Assembly: GCA_019722365.1 (NCBI GenBank) | Contig: JADFUC010001680.1 | Span: 248,001 to 312,000, forward strand | From: Lithospermum erythrorhizon | Lineage: Eukaryota > Streptophyta > Magnoliopsida > Boraginales > Boraginaceae | Direction of reading: 5' to 3' | Length of the DNA: 64,000 bases | In this document: positions 24,503 to 37,900 of the stretch, piece by piece | Position numbering within the stretch: the first letter of the stretch is position 1 | How the letters are laid out: each line of letters begins with the position of its first letter | Notes under the pieces: generated by a model | What the model was told of the DNA's origin: nothing | What the model saw: only the letters and a program-made list of their open reading frames with translations | Database searches by the model: none | Program-made: the position numbers and the translations under genes

Positions 24503-27500
24503 CTCCTATACTCGGCCTCCACTCACCAGATGAATCTTACGGAAGAAAATTCATCGCGAACAATAGGGAGAGAACACGGTGGATAGCAAACACTTGATAA
24601 AAATATCATCAGCTTATCTTTCTAGGAATGTGAATTAGCTTAATGAAACCTTTCTTGTGTTGATCTACGATTGTGTGACAATCAGCCACATGTTTAGTTC
24701 TTTCGTGGCTCTTTGGATTCTGATGATGTAGATATTTGGTGATTGTCTGCCATAAGAGGAGAATAGGTTGTAATGGAATCTTCAAATATGCAAACATATA
24801 ACTCAACCAATGCAATTCACAAACAACAAGAGCCATGCTCCTATATTCTGCTTCTACAAAAGATCTTGAAACTATATTCTGCATTTTGGATTTCCAAGAC
24901 AAAAAGGATGAACCGAGTATGACCTGATACCTGCATTATAGACCTCTAGTATACTTGCGTACGGCTTTAGTCTACGTCGAGTAAGCACAGGTTGCAATGA
25001 AGAGTTGCTAGAATAGTGTAAGTCATGTTTGAGTATGCCTTTGAGATACTTGACTATATGTAATGTTGCATTCCAGTGATATATGGTTGTTCCTTGCATA
25101 AACTCGCTCAGTGATGCCTTGACATAGTCGCATCGAGTCTAGTATAATCCAAATACAACAATTTGCCTACTAGTCTCCTATACACACTAACATCGATCGA
25201 CAAAGGGAGAATTTTCATCATATAGTTTGCCAATCCACTTGAGGGTAGCCTTTCTGAATACAATTTCCGTCTTAGATCTGCAAAATGTCTGTGATGTATT
25301 TAGTCTGAGACTAGTACATGCTTGTAACAAATCTTCTTATTTGCATGTCAAGGAAGTACTTAGCAACTTCAAGATCCTTGAACTCATTATGCAAAAACTA
25401 TTTCACCTTCACAATATCTTCTTCTGAAGGCAATACAACTAATATATCATCTACATTCCTGTCAATATCATGAGCTTTGCCGGCTTTGTTCAGTACAAAT
25501 AGCGTGATCATTAGAAGGTTGTTTGAAACCATAAGCAGTACAGTTAGCTTAGATGTAAACTCCAAATTCAACTACCTTGATGTTTGCTTCAAGCCATATA
25601 AAGACTTGATCGTTGCACGACTGGTATAACTTAGTATAACCTGAGGCGACATGTCGCCTCTTACGTCAAATTACCATGTAAAAAAGTATTATTTACATCT
25701 AGTTGGTGCAAGTGCCACTATTTTGCAGCTGCTAAAGCAAGCATTAACCTGACTGTAATAGTCTTAGAAACAGGTGAAAAACTCTCATAGTAATTTACAC
25801 CCTCTATTTGATTATATCTATTTGCCACAATGGCTTTCTGCCTTATCGATTGTTCGATTGACGTACACTTCACTTTGTGTATTGTATCCATCTATGACCA
25901 ATAGGCTTGCTGCTGCTGAGGAAGATCTTCACACATCTACCATGTTTCATTAACTTCTAAAGTATCTATTTCAGTTTACATAGCTTTAATCCAATCAGTA
26001 TTAGTGCTAGCTTGTTTATATGAGTAACGCTCTGTAATCTTAGATATGCTAGCAACAAAAGCCATGTGAGCAGGATTATATACAAGTAAATAAACACTAT
26101 CTATGACAGAAGAAACAACATAGTCACTAAGCCAAGTTGAAGGCTTTCTAATTCTAGTAGAAGTTCTAGGGGAATCAACAGGAATATTTACAGAAGAATT
26201 ACTTGAAGTATCATGCACAAACTCATTAAGATCATCTACGTCATCTGCAATAGCCAAATCAACCTGTTCTGAAGATGGAGAAGTATTATTGTCACTGTGT
26301 TGAATAGGCTGAGAATTAGGTATAATATTAGGTAAGATGTGATCAATGGGAATAATAGGCAAGATATCAGAATTAGTTATGGATGTTTGAAAATATGACA
26401 AAAGAAAAAACATTCTTATGAAAAATGACATCTCTGGAAACAATCATAGTATGAGTATGGTGATCATAAAGCCTATTGCCTTTTGGATTAGGCGGATAAC
26501 CTATGAAAACAACTGGATGTGATCTAGGTTGGAACTTCAATTTTTGGGGAACATTATTAGTAGCAAAATAAAGGTTGCCAAAAACTTTAAGAAGAGACAT
26601 ATCAGATGGTGTAGAATGCAAAAGCTTATAAGGTGATTTCCATTTCAAAATTGCAGAAGGTAATCTGTTCATAACATAAGTGGTTATGAGAATGGAGATG
26701 AAGTAAACCCAGTTAGAACATGAGGCTCTTGCTAATTATAACAAGTGTCGATTGTTTTCTTCTTTACTACACCATATTTTTTGTTGGGGGAGTGTAAAGC
26801 GCTGAGTCTTTTGATGAACTATGCCTACAACATAGAAGAGTGGCAAGAAAACTAAATTGTTAACAAAGCTTCCCTCCGTTATACGTGCTTATGGTTTGAT
26901 ATTTTTATTGAAGCGTGTGTGGATGGTTGGCAAAAAATATTTAACAATCTATGTGGTTTTAAATCTTGGATGAAATCATAAAGTCCAAGTAGTCCTTACG
27001 AGATCTTAAACTATAGTGATGAAAGACTTAGCTCATGTTAGGCAGGTTTAGGGTTCCCAGCGCGTGTATGAGCAGGGTTGAAAGAATTCCGTAGATTAAG
27101 ATTGACTAGTATGAAAACTCAACCTTCTTTGTTTTAGACAAATGACATATCATACAAGTATCCGTATTAAGATAATCTATATCTCTCGAAATATACGTAC
27201 TTCATTACAATAAGGGAATAATGTCAAGCTTTGAAATGCCATATTGTCTTATCACGAGGCAATTTTATTGATATTATTTACAACGTACTTAGTGATCACC
27301 AGACGGACTAGAATACAAACTAGAATAAAACTTAGTGATCGCGAGGCAGACTAGAATCTGATCTAGAATAGACTCGTGTGAAGTTTGAAAAGACTTTGCG
27401 GTCAAAATATAAGAGTCCTCTATACTTGCCAATGCGAAATTTTGTTGTCTTAGTATCACGCATTATGCGAGAAATCAGAAAAAACACACTATATGAATTC

Positions 27501-28454
27501 AGCCATTTTCTGATTACGCTATGAACATAGATTGTACTTGAAGAGGTAAGTACAAGCAATCAGAAATTAATGTCATTTTAAGCTTAAGCGTACTTAATAG
27601 ATTTTACTTTTCTAAGTAGTGATATCGGAGCAACCGCAATAGTAGAATGAGATATAGTATTAATATATGCAAGAACTTAATATTCTCACAGACATCTTGC
27701 GGATGCAGCTATACATATTAAGAATTAAGCAATGCCATACTCGCTCACATTCTTATTGAAAAGAATTGCACATAAACTCTTTCATAGCGGCAAAATTGGC
27801 AAAATTAACATTTTCTCCTACATTCGTTTGTTGATTCATTGCGTATATTTTCCTTCTGTACGCGCTCCGCCCGTCCGTTCCTCCTTGTTCGAGGGTGAAT
27901 TCATCCTTTGAAAATATCTTGTATCAGCGTCTTCACATTATTCCTTTTCGTTCATGTTCTTGTTTCCCTTTCTTATCCATAGGCCACCGTCGGGAAATCC
28001 TACCCGGCTTGAAAGCAACTGATTTAACATGTCAATTTTACGCAGAACTCACTTGATAGCAGAGATTTATCCTGCTTTCGCTTTTGTATGTAGGTTTATT
28101 TCCAAAATCTTGTGGTTTATAGTTACCAAAACTGATCTATTCGGTGGCCTACAATCTATGAAAGCTTCTTTGTCTGCATGCTGATGTCTCCAGCAATCTC
28201 GGTGGCGCTCCATCACTATTCTCCTCATTTCCGCCTCTGCTGACAACGGGTATGTGCGCTTGCTTGACTAGCAAAGGATCCATAATCATCACGGTTTCAG
28301 CATCGTGAACTTCGTCTCTAAACCCGTGGCTTTGCATCATATACGTTAACACTCGTCATACAACTAGGTTTTAATACGACTAATGTTAGAATTATGAATG
28401 TCGATCTCATAAAATGTCCGTTGAACAATTTAGATTGTACAACTAATTTACTCA

Positions 28455-28491
28455 TTCAAATTATATATGTATATATATATATATATATAGT
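28455..28491. repeat. (AT)n microsatellite
   Basis: A run of alternating T and A with one interruption, inside the internal zone of the copia element. Likely polymorphic in length. Confidence 0.8.
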
Positions 28492-29836
28492 TGATATATA
28501 TTAATTGTTAGGCAATTAGTATTTTTAGAGATTTAACGGAATTGTGATAGGGGTTCTGATGACTTACTAAGGTCCGCTTGCTTGTCTTTATATTAAATCA
28601 ATAGTCGGTTAATATTGTTTAATATACTTTCTTTGTCAAACCGTCTTAGAGAACTCCTTATGAAATAGTAAATCGAACTATATAATAAATATGTTATAAA
28701 CTTTCGGGTCTAAAGTGACACATGAAGGAAACATTCGGGCGTCGAATCCCAGACTTATTCGAGTTGGTTAGGTGATTAGGATTGGATGAGAATGGAAATT
28801 TTTATCTCCCAAAACTCTCACTTGTGTTCTTTGTTAAGTGACTTAAAACTACAAAAATTACTAATGCTCATATTGTGATTTAAGAAATCAAATATTACGT
28901 CCACCACCATCCCCAAATAATCAACCCCCACGGAGAAAACCTTAACTATTCTTTAGTTTATACTTTAAGCGTTACAGTAAAGCGTCTGAGAGAAGAGTTC
29001 GGAGAAAATTTCTTGAATTGTGGACGATCTTAGAGATACTCGACTTGAGTATTGTGAGTAATTCTTTTCCGCTGCCTACTGATAAAATCAAGAAGAAAGG
29101 TACACTATTGTAGTTCATACGTTTATTATTTTTGTACAATCGTAGCGTTAAAGAGTTAGTATCCATTAAGTTTAGAACTTGATTATACGTTGCGAACCCC
29201 AAAAACTAATTCATCCCAAAGTCTCTTTATCTTATTATATTACATAGCCATAGAATCACTACCTTGTTTAGCAATATAAATTTATCTTATTATATTAAAT
29301 AGCCATATTATCACTATCTTGTTACTTGATAGCAATCTTTCCCTTATTTCAGCTTGCTCTAGGTCCATTACTACCTCCAAATTGTTCTTTAGTCTCCTCT
29401 CATAATGCCTTTGCATCATCCCTAAACATAAATCCTTTCCCTATAACTTTTGACAAAGCATTCATAATCCACGAAATCAATGTGGAGTTAACTTTCCTCC
29501 ACTGTTTGTACTTCGCATCCTCCATTGGAGGTGCTTTAATTTCACCATTCAAAAACGGTTATCTCGGCACTTTCCGTAGCGTCTTGTCAGCTCTACTCAA
29601 CTCACATAATTCGTTTCACTTAAAACATCATAAACTAAAATCAAACTTTAATGATCAGGCGAGTACAAAAAAATGGATTATCAACCTTAATTTGTGACAT
29701 TAAAGCTTCAATTTATGAATTTTCTACTTGATTTTGAGTATTTTGATTTCGATTATTTTCTCCTAAATTTTGATTATTTTCAGTTTCCATTTCCACAAAT
29801 TCATGTTAATCTACACTCTCTTATGCTCTGATACCA

Positions 29837-30212
29837 TGAAAAATAGCTCAATTAAAGAATAATGGCATAATTAGAGCTTTTATTGAGGATTGTGAAGCAA
29901 AATTGCCCCATGAACCCTAATTGAGAGAGAAAAGAAAAAAAAAAGGAGGGGGGAGAAATAAGTTTTATTAATATGAAAATGTTGATTTACAATGCTTGGT
30001 AAATTTCTACCCCATATATATACATGGACGATCACGCATTCATTTATAAACTTGACTAACTACCACGTCGTTAGGCTGCGTCTTTTCAAACTAAAACTAA
30101 CTAAACCGATCTTGGCCTTTGGTAGTTTTAATCCCGTCAGTATGCGTGTCCGCCCGGAAAAAACACTCAATCACGACCGAATCGGTAGCTCCATTTGATA
30201 AACGTTTATATA
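29837..30212 (-). repeat. 5' LTR of the copia element
   Basis: Its inner edge is fixed by the adjacent primer-binding site. Shared words with the other LTR include 'tcaattaaag', 'catgaaccctaa' and 'tatatatacatgga'. The outer edge is approximate because similarity fades after about 30155. Confidence 0.7.
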
Positions 30213-32590
30213 CTCTATCATTAGCAGTCGAGAGGTTTAGCGGGTACCGGGTTATGCGTCGGGACCAAGACACGTTATCAGTCGCGTGATTAAAAGTTCA
30301 TGCCGAGTCGACTCCGTTAACGCAGGTCGAGTATTGAGCAGTATAGAGTTACTGAATTCCTTCCCGATATTAGTCGGTTATAGTTAGTGATCTTAGAGTT
30401 ACCGATTCGCCGGATACGTATTTTACCGATTAAGCGGACCGGAGTTACCGTGCGGTAGTCGCGTGATTAAGTCGAGTAATTATCTAATTGTTTGACTATT
30501 AAGTAAGAGATGTACTCGATCCGATTTTATTGAGTAGTTATTGAATCGAGTATTTTATGGTACTCGATCTTTTTTAGTATATATAACTTATTTGGGGGTC
30601 CAATAAAAAAATAGTATATATAACTTATCTTGAGTCTCCAAGATTTTACATTATTTTATAAATATTTCTATAATATTTTCGAAATATTTCTTATTTTTAA
30701 TATTTCGAAACTATATTCGAAAACGAAACTTTGAACCATGTTTTTGTTATGAATGATGGTGTGGTAATCATGCCAAAAATGATATATTAAAAGAAGAGAA
30801 ATAATGTGCAAAAATAATATTGACCTTATATTTTGAGTCCATTTTATGGGATATCCGTTTACTAATGAAAATAAATGAAGTAATCTAGTAAAATGTTATT
30901 TATACTTGAATGATCAAAAGACATCAATCTTGAATATAGGTGATCAGAATAGTAAATATCTAAAATTTTAGTAATACCAACATTAACCATTGCAATAAAG
31001 TGATAAATCCAAAAAAGGAAATTCGACACTCTATTCCAAGAAGCTAAACCTTAATATAACTACCTTAGAGAATCCGCACCATCTTACCTATGAAATTTCC
31101 CTAAATTGGACTCCTTATACCACTTTATTAAATATAAGAGTTAGTATTTAACTTTTACATAAAACCGGTTTTCCAATTTTAGTCCTCATATTTTTAATAA
31201 AATACTTAAAACAAATCCTCATATTTTACTCTTTTCATTTGTCCACCTTGTCTCCATATAAATATAATATATTTTTCACTCCTTCATACTCCTTGAACTC
31301 CATATGAGATGGTGATCAAATGGGTTTGTGAAAAAAATTTAATTTTTTATAATTTTTGATATGATATTACTCTGTATTAATTTCTTGTTTGTTTTGTTGG
31401 GTCTTGCATACAGAAAAAGTTAGTTGCTTTTAAATGGAACAAAAAAGAAAAATTTGGTGAAGTGCAGAGAAAAATGGATTCTTGAACATCATACTTGTTT
31501 TGTAGAGCCATTAAATCTTGAATAGATGAAATTTGGTGAAGTGCAGAAAATCAAGCAAAAGAGGAAAAAGATAATCAATGAGAAAGAGAGGTAGGGAAGT
31601 TAATATTTTGAAAGAATTCTATAAATACAATTGGTGATTCCCTCGATAAAGGAGCTTTAAGGCATTTGCATTTTCTACGTTTCCTGGCACTACACATATC
31701 TGATTAGAGGAGCTTAAGGCACGCGATGTGAGAAAGATTCACTTGCTAGTTTCCCTATTAAAATCCTTAAAATCAACTTCCAATATCAACTTTATTATTT
31801 TAAGAGTTGTATTTTAATTTTTGAAACAAAACCAGATTCCTTATTTTTCACCCTATATATTATTAAAATATAAAAAAAATACACAAGCAACAATGAAAAA
31901 TATTATTGCTATTAAAACAAAACTAGAAAAGAAAAAGAAAGAAACTTATAGTTGCATTACATCTTCAATAATTTCAAATCTCAACCTTAGTTTTTGAATG
32001 ATTTTAAATGTGAAAATCTTAAAATCCAAATACTTTGGAACTTAAAAGATTTGAATATGAACAACTTCAAATTCCTTTGCATTAGATGTTGAAGAAAGAA
32101 AAAACTTATGGCCTAGATCTAGAAATAGAAATAATAAAAAGGAAAAATAAATAAATTAAAAGAGCTAAATTAATGAATGTACTGTTGGAAGTTAGGAGAA
32201 AATGTTGCAGATTCAAAAACATGAAGGAGAGAGGGAGAGGATAGGGATAGTGGGGAGAGTAGAGAAATACACCCGGTGGAATATCTCCCTAAAAAAATTG
32301 TTGGACCATGTTAAAATAAGGATGCTGAAAAAGCATGAGTTTTATTGACTCTTTCCCTATTATAGAGTTGGGGAGAGTTTTAAGGCTTCTAGTATGAATG
32401 CTCTGAGTGCTCTTAATCATGTACAATTTCAGTACTTATGTATAAGTTCACTACATTAACATCTACAGAGTAATAAATAATAATTTTAGGTGCACAATAG
32501 TTTGTGTCCTAAGGCGGTCCCAAGTCCCCACCCCGACCCGGTCTATATATTTATATTTACAATTACATGCTAGAGTGTATTTCTACTGAA
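30213..32590. other. Intergenic, no gene seen
   Basis: 30220-30560 is a denser stretch with many 'cgagt', 'accgat' and 'actcgatc' words, probably a decayed non-coding repeat. 30600-32560 is AT-rich and shows nothing coding on either strand. Confidence 0.45.
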
Positions 32591-32939
32591 AAAAATATTA
32601 CTTATCATTTAAGAAAAGTTGTGTAATAAGTATGAGATGAGGTACAAATGAAGTCCAAGAAATGCTCGTAACGGCCCCTGTAACGGCCTCGGCAACGGCC
32701 GTTGCTACAGCTGAAACGAGGCATTTCTTTCCAGAGAATTTTTGGCCAGTAACGGCCTCATCTGCAGCCGATTGGGGCAATTTTTTGACAGATTTTTGAG
32801 CGTTTGAAAGGGTGGTTTTTATGCTTTTTGATGGATAACTACCCATGGACTTACAAGTGGACTTTTATGGTAATGACAACACATATATTTCATACATGTA
32901 GATGAATATCATCATGACACATCACATACAACATAGGAG

Positions 32940-34032
32940 ATGTTATTTGTGCTATAAAATGAGAGTTTGGTTGGTTTTCAACACTTAGAAAATTCTAAGA
33001 ACAACCATTTCATTTTTACTCTCAACATTCTCATACAAGTTGATCTTCACTTCAATCGTAACATCTTTAGCCTTGTCTTATCCACCAATACAACCTTTGT
33101 GTATACAAAGTATTGTATTTAGGAAACCATTAATTTGTAATTCAAAGCTTGTGTATTGTAGTATTTTAGTTATTTGATTATTGTAATAAACTTTGTAATA
33201 GTTGTTCATCGTGAAATATAAGTTTATTTCCAACATGTAAGGCTTGGGAGTTGTCTTCAAATGGCTCCTACAATCATCAACCATGGAAATCATTCAAAGA
33301 CGAATATGCAACGTTTCAAGAATCGAAAAAATTGTATATTGAAAAAGTCTAGGTTTGTTCTTTAATAGTTGATCATGAAGGAAATATCGAAACTTGGCCT
33401 GAAAATCAGGCTCAAGTTCAAGAACTCATTATGTTGCACAAAGATCATGTTTCTAATAATAAAAATCATGGAAAAATTGTTCAACAAAAAACTAGTGCTA
33501 ATCAAGAATCCAATGAGAAATTTCTAAATTTGGCTGAGGAAAAATTGGAACCTGTGAATGAACGAATCAAGTAGTTGAAAACATTGAACAATCCTCAAGA
33601 ATTGAATGGGAATGTTGAATCCATCGGTATGCCCTCTTGGAAAATTGTTGCAGATGAAGTCTTGGATGATTTTGAAGCTTTCATGCATGGTCAAGAATCA
33701 ATAAAAGGAGATAAAATCTTCCCTAGCTAGTGGCTGCACGGACTATTTAGAATCAGGCCTTCAACATTGATGCAAACATGTCATATTTTCAACCACAAGA
33801 TTTTCACACGGATGATATTTTGGGAGGAGAAATAATTCAAGTAATCAATGATCATGATATTTGGGAATCCATTAAACAGCAAGAATTTCAGTTGGGAGGT
33901 ATTTTGGGAGGAAAAAACATTCAAGAACTTGATGATCATGATGATTGGGGATTTCTTGAATCTTTGGATTCTGTGCTTCAAAGAATAGATGGTGCTGCTG
34001 ATGCTTCTTGTCCTTGGAACATGAACACCTGA
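32940..34032 (+). pseudogene. Unrecognised broken coding-like unit behind a TATA box
   Basis: A TATA-like 'gctataaaatgag' lies near 32951-32963, and an 'aataaa' near 33185. From about 33368 to 33730 one frame reads as protein-like sequence (for example 'DHEGNIETWPENQAQVQEL', 'PSWKIVADEVLDDFEAF') but is broken by two in-frame stops. After a frame change a second open stretch, 33778-34032, encodes 84 residues and ends 'ASCPWNMNT'. That stretch contains a duplicated 28-residue unit beginning 'DILGGEIIQ' and 'GILGGKNIQ' (84-bp offset). I recognise no family. It could be a decayed host gene or part of a mobile element; the TATA/aataaa layout would also fit an LTR. Confidence 0.35.
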
Positions 34033-34991
34033 ATAATATTACTATTATTTTTTAAAAAAATTAGTTGGGTAGAAAACGATTACATAGTATTTGAAATTAT
34101 GAATATATATTGAATATTAGAAATAATAAATACATAAATTCATAACTAAGGGCAGTTAGAATAAATGCTACAAATACCTTCGATTGATTTTAATTGAGAC
34201 TTTTTATTTTCGTATTAAAATTTTGATCATAAATATAATTTGATTTGTTTTCAAAAATATTCACATAATATTTAAAAAAAATCATTAGATAATTGAAATA
34301 TTATTTATGGTATGTTATAACATATACAAATCTAGGATCTTCTAGTCTTCTAATGTGGTATTTAAGTCATTTTCAACATGGTCAAAATATTACTTCGAAA
34401 ATCGAATATATCAATTAAAAAGAATTGAGGGATTATTGGTTAGGTTATTATAAATTTGTAGTATATTGTTTATTTTCAAATGTCCCATAAATAATTGTGT
34501 TATGCTGGAAGTTAATTGATGAAAAGTATGTCTTATTGGTTTCCTGTCATTTGATATGAATAGAAACTTATGTTTTATTACATAAATGGTCTTTTAGAGA
34601 AATTGTTGTATACTCCCTCAATTCGAAAAAGATTGTACTCCGTACCATATTGAATTCGATGGTCACTTCCATAAATTCTGGACAATAGGGTCTTCAATAA
34701 TTTATAACTGTTTTACCATATGTAATTACAATTGTGATGCAACTCGAGCTTCACAACATTACAAACTTATACAACAAAATGAGCTTCTTTATTTTAAGGC
34801 AAATAGGGGCCCTACTGGTGAAACCTCTGCTGTAAAACACCTCAAGTTTTATTCTACTTACAAAAGCAACTATATGTAGTTCAAAACTCCCTTTACCTTC
34901 CATGTATTAAATGAAAATAAATCTTCCGTTATGAACAATCGTTTGCCTTCCGAAATAACCAACGTCTTCGACTAGGTAGCAACTAAAAGAA

Positions 34992-37900
34992 TCAAGTAGG
35001 TGACCTGAACTGCTGATAGTTTCTCTTTGCTATCTCGATTTCCTTTTGGAGCTCGGCATACATCACCATAGAGGACTCAGCAAACTTATTAAGTTGCCTA
35101 AGGAAAAAAACAAGGCTTGTCTGGAGATGATCAAAACCCTTAATCTTGTCCCCGGATGGTTCATGGTTGCCATTCTCATCAGTCGACTGCATAAGGCTTG
35201 CAGTCTTCCCGTGGTGCTTCTCTTGGCGTGGTAGCATATGTGAAATCTCTGTTGATAACCCCTTTATGCTGTCAATAACCTCTTTAGTAGGTAGCATCTC
35301 AAACTTCTCCAACCAGACACCACATACGATGTATATTGGAGGTCCAGACTTCCAGAAAGGTGCAGGTTGGCGCCTTCTGTTCCTCCTAGTAGATTCCCGA
35401 GGAAGAGAGACACACTTATTAAGCCACTTGTGTAGTGATTCTATGTAGGATTTATGAGCATCAATCCACTTTACGAAACTGGACGCTAAAGTGCTCAACA
35501 TATTCTCTAGCTGAACTGCTAAATGCCTTTTGGAATCTGACTGAAGGAAGATCTTGGCTGATCCTGGGAGAGAAGCTGTTGATACAATGTGTACCTGAAG
35601 CTTGTGGCACTCACACATGAGCTCCCACATCCTCGTCAATCTGCCAGCAGCGAGAAAAGGTCAGCACACAGCAGATCTTATCAAGAAAGATAAAAGATAA
35701 TAAAAGTAGGTTTGGATTATCAAATACAGAGTATGTGGTAATGTTGCACTATAATAATTTATAAGAAGCATCACGATTCGCAAAAATATAATGATACTGG
35801 TTGCAGTAAACACCTCAGATTACATAGCTGAACAACTGTATTTACTAATTCGGTCACTTTCGAAACATAATAGCATTAAAATGTTTTTGCCCCAAGGCCA
35901 TGATTGATATCAAGCAAATAGCCATCTAAAGAAATGGATATTAAGAAATATTTTTTACAATAGGCATGTTAGCTAATCACTTAAAAGAAATACAACCAGC
36001 TTTAGAAAGCAGGCTGTGTTGAACGACCTATGACATGCTACAGTTGCTATTTGCTATGGAGTACAATATTTTATCACATGCAATCATCTAGCAAGCAAGA
36101 CGTTACTCACTCAATATTGGAAAAAAAAAACAATTATTTACATCATGGAGTCTCACAATGTCAATTAAAAGTTGTTTACCATGAGGAGAAATAGAGGGTA
36201 TTTGGCTAAACTTTTATACTGCAGCTTACGAGAGTACTGCAATGGAAAAACTCTCTAGTCCAAGTTGTTTAGGTAGGAAGCTTAAGTTGTAGCCAAACAC
36301 CCTCGTTGACTTACATGTGTTTTCACCTACAAACTAGTTTAACCCTTATGACAGACTGATGCACCCGACTGCCCTTTGTTCCTTTATCAAATACACTCTC
36401 CATCCTTCGAAGATTGTCAAGTTTCGAATTTTGAACTCAAATATTTTTAGGAGTATAATATTTGAGAGATATATCAATGGATAGTATTTTCAAGGGTGAA
36501 TGGCTTTGAACATCACTCACATTTAGGAAATAATTCACTTCGATCACCCTTGTTCAAGACTATAGTTCAATCACTCGTGTTAAAAAAACTATCCAATTTT
36601 AACAACTTCTGTCCATTTTGACAGTTAAGTTGAGAAGACTGTTAATCTAGGTCAACTGAGTGAAGGGTCTTTTCGTCCACCCAACCTATTTAAAAATGAT
36701 GACTGACTGAACATCAGTCCACTCAGTTTTGAAAACTAATCCACTTCAGTCATTCCCGTTCAATACCATCCTATTTCAATCACCAATGTTCAATGATAGT
36801 ACTATTGAAATGAGAACTTTGATTAAGTTTTGTGTCAATTGAGAAAGCAAAGCTTGTTAATTTTGGCCATTGAAAGAAAATTTAACTTGACAATCTTTTA
36901 GGAATGGACGTGGTACATTTGTATCATGACCGAGCATAAAATCGTTCTCTCGCCATATTGAATAGCCATGACTCAGCTGCCATCAAATTTTCACTATCAA
37001 TAGCATAGCTAAAAACTGGAAAGATCACTTACCCTTCAATCAATTCCTCCAGTTGTGGCAGTAGTTCTCCATCTCTCAACTCTTCTATTTTCTTAGATAT
37101 CGAATCAATTCTATGGATTGCAACTCTGATTCTTGAATGAAGGTCTTTGACAACAGCACGTGTCTTATCAATCTTGTCTCTGCTTTCTGCCCTTGATTCA
37201 AGCTCTCTGAGATGTTTACACTTGAATTCGTACTCCCTTTTGAGTATGTCACTAGCCTGTAAGTATTATTAGTCAGTTGACACTCTAAATATCATGAACT
37301 CTAAAGTTAACAGGCAGAGCATGAATAATCAACAAAAAGGTAATTAATGCCACCCTCCATCTTACAAAAAACATCACATCAATAAGCCAATCCATTAAGA
37401 AAGCTGTTCTGATACATTTTACATCCGAAAATTACGAGTTTCAAATAATGTTTGTATAAAGAATAGGAGCCTAGAAGTGGTCTTGGTTCTAACTCCACAT
37501 GAACCAATTGCAAAAATAGGATCAACCATTGAAAAAGATGATGTACGTGTACCATACAATAACTATGAACATTATAAGATATCAGATGTCTGTATCACGA
37601 GTAATGGGTTCAATTAACTTGAAAGTAACAACTAAGTAACTGAATTACTGAACTTCACAAATAATGATTAGGCAATCCAAGTATCTGTGAGACTCTAAAC
37701 CCTTCCGGGATACTGTTTATGGAAAAATGGTCCTTGTAAACATTCATTCATTAGAAGATAAAACTCCTAAGAAAACGGCACCAAATCTTGGAAACTTGGC
37801 TAAACAACTTTACACCAAAATCAATACCTCAAGTGATAAAGTTCCGCATCACAGATCTTCGAATTTTGAAGATCTATTGCCACTATAGAAGAAACATTTA

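Larger units (their letters stand above)
24160..30212 (-). mobile_element. Ty1/copia LTR retrotransposon, old and degenerate
   Basis: Two related LTRs bracket the element, at 24160-24502 and at 29837 to about 30212, both in the same orientation and both starting TGAAAAA on the plus strand. Immediately inside the right LTR (29824-29836) the minus strand reads TGGTATCAGAGCA, the initiator tRNA-Met primer-binding site. In transcription order the minus strand then gives gag (about 29690-29340, with the 'KVNSTLISWIMNAL' block), a degenerate protease/integrase zone, the integrase C-terminus (26672-26373: 'RLPSAIL', 'VFGNLYF', 'VFIGYPPNPKGNRLYD', 'SRDVIFH'), an RT whose catalytic box reads 'NVDDI' near 25445-25460, and RNase H (24902-24609: 'ISWKSKMQ', 'EAEYRSMA', 'HERTKH'). 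IN before RT makes it copia. Stops and shifts break pol, and the LTRs have diverged clearly, so the insertion is old. No matching target-site duplication was seen. Confidence 0.88.

Noticed and set aside
29326..29697. 123-residue open frame on plus
   Set aside because: It is antisense to the gag region of the copia element, whose minus-strand reading shows real gag motifs.
24155..30220. Target-site duplication of the copia element
   Set aside because: The five bases before the left LTR (ttaac) do not recur at the right edge. That edge is uncertain, so no TSD is claimed.
32598..32846. 82-residue minus-strand frame beginning MGSYPSKS
   Set aside because: Looks protein-like at first (Ala/Val/Thr repeats), but this follows from the repeated 'aacggcc' words. 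No family was recognised and no splice partners were found.
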